Positions 9,486 to 14,191 of a stretch of DNA of 14,191 nt are shown here, piece after piece; the stretch's first letter is position 1, and each line of letters starts with the position of its first letter. The notes below the pieces were generated by a model. That model had not been told where the DNA came from and ran no database searches. It saw only the letters and a program-made list of their open reading frames with translations. The translations under genes and the position numbers were made by a program. Source of the stretch: Embleya sp040605455 (GTDB lineage: Bacteria > Actinomycetota > Actinomycetes > Streptomycetales > Streptomycetaceae); the NCBI RefSeq assembly GCF_040605455.1, contig NZ_JBEXCV010000191.1, positions 1 to 14,191 of the forward strand, read 5' to 3'.

Positions 9486-9944
9486 CTAGTCCTGCTTGTC
9501 GTCCTTGCGCAGCCGGTCGCCGACCTCGGACGCCTTGCTCGCGCCCTCGGACTTGGTGACGTCCACGGTCTTGGTGTCCTCGGCCTCGGAGTCCTCGGCG
9601 GCCTCGGGCTTCTTGTCGAGCTTCACGACGTCGTCGCCGGCTTCGGCGTCGTCTTCGTGCTCGTCTTCGTGCTCGTCGGCCTCGTCGCCGGAGGACAGGA
9701 CGGCGGCGATGGCGCTCTTGACGAAGCGGCAGTGCACATCGGGCGCGACCTCAAGGATGACGGAATCGTCCTCCACCTCGGTGACCGTCGCGTACAGCCC
9801 TGCGATCGTGCGGACCTCGGCGCCCGGGACCAGCGAGTTCTGCGTTTCCATGGCCTGTCGCTGGCGTGTCTTCCCGGGCTTGATGATCAGGAAGTAGAAC
9901 ACCACGACGATGATTACTGGCAGGAGGAGGGTAAGCGGGTCCAC
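9486..9944 (-). CDS. yajC: preprotein translocase subunit YajC with acidic C-terminal tail
   Basis: Small single-span membrane protein that associates with SecDF. The product has 152 residues. MDPLTLLLPVIIVVVFYFLI forms the N-terminal TM helix, followed by basic KPGKTRQRQAMETQNSLVPG. The YajC core comes next (EVRTIAGLYATVTEV, SVILEVAPDVHCRFVKSAIAAVL). About 65 residues then form a strongly acidic tail containing a DEHEDEHEDD repeat and ending RLRKDDKQD. Most YajC proteins stop soon after the core, so the tail is an extension. GTG 9944 is chosen because it puts the TM helix at the N-terminus as in the family; AAGGAA lies about 14 bases upstream, farther than ideal. A longer ORF reaching 10085 runs through the putative promoter and is not used. 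Confidence 0.93.
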   Translation of the reverse strand: MDPLTLLLPVIIVVVFYFLIIKPGKTRQRQAMETQNSLVPGAEVRTIAGLYATVTEVEDDSVILEVAPDVHCRFVKSAIAAVLSSGDEADEHEDEHEDDAEAGDDVVKLDKKPEAAEDSEAEDTKTVDVTKSEGASKASEVGDRLRKDDKQD

Positions 9945-10026
9945 GGCTTGAAACGATTCCTTCCCAAGGCCGCTCGGCGGCCCGGACGGTGACACTCGGC
10001 CGGCCACGGTGCGGCAGCCTCGGCGG

Positions 10027-10056
10027 AGTCTAGACGGGTACTTACTACAGGAACAA
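10027..10056 (-). promoter_or_regulatory. likely HrdB-type promoter for yajC-secD-secF-apt
   Basis: On the minus strand TTGTTC (10056-10051) and TAGACT (10032-10027) are separated by 18 bases. The -10 fits TAGNNT and the -35 matches TTGACA at four of six positions. It sits in the 150-base gap between ruvB and yajC, about 80 bases ahead of GTG 9944. It would let the export genes be transcribed independently of ruvCAB. Confidence 0.5.
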
Positions 10057-10094
10057 CGACTACCGACCGCGTGTGTTCCCGACACGCACCGGCC

Positions 10095-11183
10095 TCACTC
10101 GGTTGCATCCTTACCGGTCACGGCCCCGTTGTCGAACAACACGCTCTGTTGTGCACCGAGCTGCCCCGGCAGCGCGCCCTGCGGCGGGTTCAGCCCCAGA
10201 TGCAGCCATGCCTTCGCGGTGGCCACCCGACCGCGCGGTGTACGGGCCAGGAAACCGCTGCGGACCAGGAACGGCTCGGCGACCTCCTCGACCGTCTCGG
10301 TCTCCTCGCCGACCGCCACGGCCAGCGTGGACAGGCCCACCGGACCCCCGCCGAACAGCGTGGTCAGCGCCTGCAGCACGGCTCGGTCCAGCCGATCCAG
10401 GCCCAGCGCGTCCACCTCGTACACGTCCAGCGCACGCGCGGCGATGTCCCGATCGACCTTGCCGTTCGCCCGTACCTGCGCGTAGTCGCGGACCCGGCGC
10501 AGCAGCCGGTTGGCGATCCGAGGCGTGCCGCGCGAGCGGCCGGCAATCTCGGCGCCGCCCTCGGCGGACAATTCGACGTCGAGCAATCGTGCCGAACGGT
10601 TCAGCACCCGTTCGAGTTCGGCGGGGGCGTAGAAGTCCATGTGGCCGGTGAAGCCGAACCGGTCGCGCAGCGGCGGCGGCAACAATCCGGCCCGGGTGGT
10701 CGCGCCCACCAGGGTAAACGGCGGCAGGTCGAGCGGGATCGCGGTGGCCCCGGGACCCTTGCCGACGATGATGTCGACCCGGAAGTCCTCCATCGCCATG
10801 TACAACATCTCTTCGGCGGGCCGCGACATCCGGTGGATCTCGTCGAGGAAGAGCACCTCGCCCTCGGACAGCGAGGACAAGATCGCGGCCAGGTCGCCGG
10901 CGTGCTGGATGGCCGGGCCGGAGGTGATCCGGATCGGCACCCCCATCTCGGCCGCGATGATCATCGACAGCGTGGTCTTGCCGAGTCCGGGCGGGCCGGA
11001 CAGCAACACGTGATCGGCGGTGCCGCCGCGCCCCAGGGCCGCGGTCAGCACCAGGGACAGCTGCTCGCGCACCCGCTCCTGGCCGATGAACTCGTCGAGG
11101 TTCTTCGGCCGCAGCGCGGCCTCGACGGCCTGGTCCTCGCCGTCCGCCTCGGCGGTCACCAGGCGTTCGCCGTCCTGCGTCAT
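10095..11183 (-). CDS. ruvB: Holliday junction branch migration ATPase RuvB
   Basis: AAA+ motor that forms hexameric rings on DNA and drives branch migration with RuvA. The 362-residue product has ALRPKNLDEFIGQ at the start and Walker A GPPGLGKTT (63-71, K69). Walker B is LFLDEIHR (111-118), sensor 1 is VGATTRAG, and the arginine-finger segment is LRDRFG (172-177). A C-terminal winged-helix domain follows, containing FGGGPVGLSTLA and a conserved GFLARTPRGR. All ATPase motifs are intact. ATG 11183 has a weak GGCGGA five bases upstream. The 100-base gap to ruvA has no obvious terminator, so co-transcription with ruvC and ruvA is likely. Confidence 0.97.
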   Translation of the reverse strand: MTQDGERLVTAEADGEDQAVEAALRPKNLDEFIGQERVREQLSLVLTAALGRGGTADHVLLSGPPGLGKTTLSMIIAAEMGVPIRITSGPAIQHAGDLAAILSSLSEGEVLFLDEIHRMSRPAEEMLYMAMEDFRVDIIVGKGPGATAIPLDLPPFTLVGATTRAGLLPPPLRDRFGFTGHMDFYAPAELERVLNRSARLLDVELSAEGGAEIAGRSRGTPRIANRLLRRVRDYAQVRANGKVDRDIAARALDVYEVDALGLDRLDRAVLQALTTLFGGGPVGLSTLAVAVGEETETVEEVAEPFLVRSGFLARTPRGRVATAKAWLHLGLNPPQGALPGQLGAQQSVLFDNGAVTGKDATE

Positions 11184-11283
11184 CGTGTTCCGCCCATGGT
11201 CGTGGTCGTGCGGCCTGCGTTCATCCTGCCCGACCCGGGCGACACGGGAATGCCGCGCCGAACGACGGGTCGCCTCCGCCGGT

Positions 11284-11892
11284 TCATCGGCGGTTCAGGC
11301 CGCGCAGGGCCGCCTTGAGCAACGCGCCGATGTCGGGCGTGGCCGCGGCCTCCGCCTCGGCGGTCACCGAGGCGACCGCGTCGTCCGCCTCGCGCGTCGC
11401 GTAGCCCAGGCCGACCAGCGCGGCGTGCAGTTGATCCCGCCAGCCGGCGCTCGCCGGGGCGCCGACGCCGAGCGCGGCGCCCGCGCCGGTGGGCGAGCCG
11501 AGCTTGTCCTTCAGGTCCAGGAGCAGCTTCTGCGCGCCCTTGGGTCCGATCCCCGGAACGGCGGTGAGCGCCTTGGCATCCTTGCCCGCGACCGCGGCGC
11601 GCAACGCGTCCGGGCTGTACACCCCGAGCATCGCCAGGGCCAGCTTCGGCCCCACCCCGTTGGCGGTCTGCAACACCTCGAACGTGCGCTTCTCGTCGTC
11701 GTCGGCGAAGCCGAACAGGGTGAGCGAGTCCTCCCGCACCACCAGCGACGTGGCCAGTCGGGCCGCCGCCCCGACGCGCAGCGTGGCCAGCGTGGTGGGC
11801 GTGCACTGCACGGCCAGGCCGACCCCGCCGACCTCGACGACGGCGGTGTCCGGGCCGAGGCCGGCCACCGTTCCGGAGACGAACGCGATCAC
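11284..11892 (-). CDS. ruvA: Holliday junction DNA-binding protein RuvA
   Basis: Tetrameric junction-binding subunit that loads RuvB. The 202 residues show an OB-fold domain starting MIAFVSGTVAGLG with a conserved LFGF near residue 60. Two helix-hairpin-helix motifs follow (LQTANGVGPKLALAML, about 74-89, and TAVPGIGPKGAQKLLLDLKDKL, about 110-131). Beyond an Ala/Gly linker is the C-terminal RuvB-contacting domain (ALVGLGYATREADDAV). GTG 11892 follows AGGAG at seven bases, and MIAFV is the expected family N-terminus. It is the middle gene of ruvC-ruvA-ruvB. Confidence 0.97.
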   Translation of the reverse strand: MIAFVSGTVAGLGPDTAVVEVGGVGLAVQCTPTTLATLRVGAAARLATSLVVREDSLTLFGFADDDEKRTFEVLQTANGVGPKLALAMLGVYSPDALRAAVAGKDAKALTAVPGIGPKGAQKLLLDLKDKLGSPTGAGAALGVGAPASAGWRDQLHAALVGLGYATREADDAVASVTAEAEAAATPDIGALLKAALRGLNRR

Positions 11893-11925
11893 CCGAGTGC
11901 TCCTGCTTGGCTAGTGGTACGTGGG

Positions 11926-11944
11926 CCGGCCGGACAAGGGCCGG
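11926..11944 (-). other. small inverted repeat between ruvC and ruvA
   Basis: CCGGCC, seven-base loop, GGCCGG in the 82-base ruvC-ruvA gap. This could form a modest mRNA hairpin. In DNA this rich in G and C, such a 6-bp palindrome may be chance. Confidence 0.25.
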
Positions 11945-11974
11945 TCGTCGAAGGCAACCGGTGGCCGGGTCCGG

Positions 11975-12523
11975 TCATCGGCGGGTGCCGCGCGGCAGCC
12001 GCGCGGTGGGCGTGCGTGCCGCGGCCACCGCCGCCGCGAGCCGGTCCGAGGCGCCGCCGCGCCAGATGTGACAGATCGCCAGCGCGACCGCGTCGGCGGC
12101 GTCCGCCGGTTTCGGCGGCCCGTCCAGACGCAGGATACGGGTCACCATCGCACCGATCTGGGCTTTGTCGGCGCGCCCGCTCCCGGTCACCGCGGCCTTG
12201 ACCTCGCTCGGCGTGTGCAGCGTCACCGGCAGACCGCGCCGCGCGGCGCACACGATCGCCACGGCGGATGCCTGCGCGGTGCCCATCACGGTGCTCACGT
12301 TGTGCTGGCTGAACACCCGCTCGACCGCGACGCAGTCCGGGCGATGCCGGTCCAGCCACTCCTCGATGCCCTGCTCGATACCCAGCAGACGTGCGTCGAT
12401 CGCCGCCTCGGCCGGAGTGCGCACCACGCCCGCCCCGATCATCCGCAGCGGTTTGCCGACCGCGCCGTCGACCACGCCGACGCCGCATCGGGTCAGACCG
12501 GGGTCGACCCCCAAGACCCGCAT
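11975..12523 (-). CDS. ruvC: crossover junction endodeoxyribonuclease RuvC
   Basis: Resolves Holliday junctions by paired metal-dependent nicks, acting with RuvAB. The product has 182 residues. The RNase H-like fold is marked by VLGVDPGLTRCG (catalytic D7), VAVERVFSQHN (E68) and DAADAVALAICH (D141, D144). SEVKAAVTGSGRADKAQ supplies the conserved lysines (K109, K120). All four acidic residues are present. ATG 12523 gives the standard MRVLGVDPG start, with AGGGG about six bases upstream; the open frame runs back to 12694 but that part is non-coding. The last 20 or so residues are Arg/Ala-rich and unconserved. The gene heads the ruvCAB group and has a LexA-box palindrome 84 bases upstream. The yebC gene that I recall lying just upstream of ruvC in Streptomyces is absent here. 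Confidence 0.97.
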   Translation of the reverse strand: MRVLGVDPGLTRCGVGVVDGAVGKPLRMIGAGVVRTPAEAAIDARLLGIEQGIEEWLDRHRPDCVAVERVFSQHNVSTVMGTAQASAVAIVCAARRGLPVTLHTPSEVKAAVTGSGRADKAQIGAMVTRILRLDGPPKPADAADAVALAICHIWRGGASDRLAAAVAAARTPTARLPRGTRR

Positions 12524-12835
12524 GCCGCGCCCCTCTCGTCCCGCGTCGTGTCGCCTCGGCGTCGCCGTGGTATTGCCCCCGCATACGAGCCGAACGCTGC
12601 CCGATACGAACACCTGTTCGCCCGAGCAAACCCTAGTGCAGCCGCGCCGATCCCCTCGGTACCGCCACTCCGTGATCACTCGTTCGAGCGACACGTACGC
12701 TTGGCCCGGTCGATAACGCCCCGATGACAGCCCTGTGACGATCGTTCCCCAAGTGGCCCGGTCGCCGCACAGGAGCCCGCACAGGCGACGCTAGGGTCGG
12801 TTGAGACTGCCTCGCTCGCCGCCCGGAAGGTTTTC
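12524..12835. other. 312-base divergent intergenic region between ruvC and the membrane glycosyltransferase
   Basis: No ORF with gene-like character. It contains the LexA-box palindrome (12607-12620). It also holds two TAGGGT motifs that could be -10 elements, one facing each gene: minus strand 12635-12630 and plus strand 12792-12797. Neither has a good -35. A TGATCA palindrome with an adjacent GTTCGA half-site lies at 12673-12687. Confidence 0.7.
12607..12620 (-). promoter_or_regulatory. LexA (SOS) box upstream of ruvC
   Basis: CGAACAGGTGTTCG has perfect CGAAC/GTTCG half-sites around a four-base centre. It fits the actinobacterial SOS consensus described for mycobacteria (CGAAC-N4-GTTCG). 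It sits 84 bases upstream of the ruvC ATG. On the minus strand it fills the 17-base space between a TTGCTC (12629-12624) and a TATCGG (12606-12601), a weak promoter-like pair that LexA would occlude. The mycobacterial ruvC promoter is a known LexA target, which agrees with this placement. Confidence 0.8.
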
Positions 12836-14137
12836 ATGCCGTCGCCGTCCACGCCGGTCACCGAGACCCCACCGGCCGCCGAGAAGGGTGCGATCAGGGT
12901 GCCGGCGCGCCCCGACAGGGCCTTCGCCGCCGGTCTCCCCGACCGCCTGCGGACCGGCGTCGTCGACTTCGCACACCGCGCGAGCGCTTCTTTTCGCCCG
13001 GCCCGCACGGCGGTACTCGGCTACCTGATCGCACGGGCGATCAACCTCGCGGTGCTCGGCGTGATGGCGTTGGCGGCCGGCAAGCCGTTCTGGTCGATGG
13101 TCGGCTCGTGGGACGGCGTCTGGTTCCGCGACATCGCGGACTTCGGCTACGTCGACAAGATCCCGGTCTCGCCGGCCGGCAAGCCGTACTGGACCAACGT
13201 CGAGTTCTTCCCCGGCTACCCCTGGGCCGTCCGCCTCGTCGGCGATGTGACCGGCCTGTCCGCGCTCAACGCCGGCATGATCGTCACCGTGTCGGCCGGT
13301 GTCGTCGCGGCATGGGGGCTGTACGCGCTCGGGCGCGAACTCACCGGCAACCACCGGGTGGCCACCCTGTTCGCCCTCCTGTGGGGCGTCGCGCCGGGCT
13401 CGATGGTGCTCACCATGGTCTACTCCGAGGCGCTGTTCGTGGCCTTCGCGTCCTGGGGCCTGCTTGCCGTCGTCCGCCGCCACTGGACCCTGGCCTGCGG
13501 GCTGTGCCTGCTCGCCGGCCTGACCCGCAACACCGCGTTCGGCCTGGTCGCGGCCCTGGGCGTGGCGACCCTGGCGATCGTGCTGCGCCGCCGCGAGGAC
13601 GGCACGCGGATCGGCCTGCTGGCCCCGGAGGCCCGCCGCCCGGTGTTGGCCACGCTGGTCTCACCGCTGGCGTGCGTGGGCTTCATCGCCTGGGTGGGCT
13701 GGCTGGCCGGTCGACCCGACGGATGGGTCTGGATCCAGGACAAGGCCTTCAACCTGCGCTTCGACTGGGGCATAAGCACCGTCCAGTGGATGGCCAAGTA
13801 CCTCACCCACCTGGGCCGGCCGATCTATGTGGTCTGCACGTTCGTGATCATCCTGTCCGTGGGGCTGATGATCTGGTCCCTCCGGGACCGCCGAATCCCG
13901 CTGCCGGTGCACGTGTACGGCGGCGTGGTGATGCTCCTGGCCCTGACCACGAGCAACGGCTGGTTCTTCCACTCCAAGCCACGCTTCATGCTCCCGGCCT
14001 TCACCATCGCGCTGCCACTGGCCCGGCTGATGGCCAAGTGGCCGCGCGGCGTGGTGATCTCGGTGCTGGTCGCGGGGGCGGCGTTCGCCGGGTGGTACGT
14101 GGGCTTCCTGCTGTACGTAATAAACACGAACCCGTAG
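12836..14137 (+). CDS. polytopic membrane protein, probable PIG-V-type mannosyltransferase
   Basis: The 433-residue product has a cytoplasmic N-terminal tail of about 55 residues and then about nine to eleven hydrophobic segments, the first around RTAVLGYLIARAINLAVLGV. After it comes SWDGVWFRDIADFGY (Asp 93), and then FFPGYPW (124-130). This pair matches the arrangement in PIG-V-like, lipid-sugar-dependent mannosyltransferases, which have an Asp after TM1 and an FFPxYP motif. Other recognisable pieces are YSEALFVAFASWGLLA, GLTRNTAFGL and FHSKPRFMLPAF near the C-terminus. By analogy it would transfer a sugar from a polyprenyl-phosphate donor to a lipid or protein on the outer face of the membrane; acceptor and sugar cannot be read from the sequence. 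ATG 12836 follows GGAAGG at five bases. It is divergent from ruvC, probably with its own promoter. Confidence 0.75.
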   Translation: MPSPSTPVTETPPAAEKGAIRVPARPDRAFAAGLPDRLRTGVVDFAHRASASFRPARTAVLGYLIARAINLAVLGVMALAAGKPFWSMVGSWDGVWFRDIADFGYVDKIPVSPAGKPYWTNVEFFPGYPWAVRLVGDVTGLSALNAGMIVTVSAGVVAAWGLYALGRELTGNHRVATLFALLWGVAPGSMVLTMVYSEALFVAFASWGLLAVVRRHWTLACGLCLLAGLTRNTAFGLVAALGVATLAIVLRRREDGTRIGLLAPEARRPVLATLVSPLACVGFIAWVGWLAGRPDGWVWIQDKAFNLRFDWGISTVQWMAKYLTHLGRPIYVVCTFVIILSVGLMIWSLRDRRIPLPVHVYGGVVMLLALTTSNGWFFHSKPRFMLPAFTIALPLARLMAKWPRGVVISVLVAGAAFAGWYVGFLLYVINTNP

Positions 14138-14139
14138 CG

Positions 14140-14168
14140 CCCACGGCGATTTCGCGAACGCGCGTGGG
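14140..14168 (+). terminator. possible terminator hairpin after the glycosyltransferase
   Basis: CCCACG (14140-14145) pairs with CGTGGG (14163-14168) around a 17-base loop that itself contains TTCGCGAA. It starts two bases after the stop codon. The stem is short and the right flank is cut off by the window end. Confidence 0.35.
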
Positions 14169-14191
14169 GTCGGCGCGAAAGTCCGCCCCCC

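Noticed and set aside
9651..9682. Short tandem CTCGTCTTCGTG repeat as an independent element
   Set aside because: It is the coding sequence of the DEHEDEHEDD stretch of the YajC tail and is explained by that.
11184..11283. Small GCCCG/CGGGC inverted repeat in the ruvA-ruvB gap as a terminator
   Set aside because: Five pairs with a three-base loop is too weak to distinguish from chance at this GC content.
12673..12687. TGATCA palindrome with adjacent GTTCGA as a second LexA box
   Set aside because: Only one half-site (GTTCGA) matches; the other half, GTGATC, does not match the CGAAC consensus.
12524..12694. Upstream extension of ruvC to an in-frame start at 12694
   Set aside because: MRVLGVDPG at 12523 is the family start with a good ribosome site; the extension crosses the LexA palindrome.

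Overview
The window is chromosomal DNA of very high GC content from an actinobacterium. It looks like Streptomycetaceae or a close relative, judging by the gene order, the GTG/TTG starts, the codon use biased to G/C in the third position, and the membrane-anchored Ser/Thr kinase. I recognise nothing that looks recently acquired: no transposase, integrase, tRNA or CRISPR array.

Layout. At the extreme left edge (about 1-118) the minus strand appears to encode a short piece of a conserved actinobacterial protein that runs off the window. On the plus strand a transmembrane Ser/Thr kinase ORF follows, with an unusual proline-rich repeat N-terminus of roughly 370 residues; it ends at 2744. A strong hairpin (2762-2797) lies between its end and the convergent end of relA. 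From there to about 12.5 kb everything is on the minus strand, in transcription order ruvC - ruvA - ruvB - yajC - secD - secF - apt - rel. This is a conserved actinobacterial block: Holliday junction processing (RuvABC), Sec export accessory factors (YajC-SecD-SecF), purine salvage (Apt) and the stringent response (bifunctional Rel). secD/secF and secF/apt overlap by one base (TGATG), so they are probably translationally coupled. A likely promoter sits ahead of yajC, and a hairpin separates apt from rel. On the right, divergent from ruvC, is a multi-spanning membrane protein resembling PIG-V-type mannosyltransferases.

Regulation visible in the DNA: a perfect 14-bp palindrome matching the actinobacterial LexA (SOS) box lies 84 bp upstream of the ruvC start, so the ruv genes are probably DNA-damage inducible. 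A TTG codon preceded by a strong GGGAGGAG is the likely rel start.

Most of the window is core genome. The parts most worth a second look are the kinase (a repeated acidic-Thr-Thr motif in a Pro-rich tail, an apparently unique Cys-containing extracellular domain and an unresolved start), the Pro-rich repeat insertion in SecD, and the oppositely charged tails of YajC and SecF. I see no convincing wholly new system.
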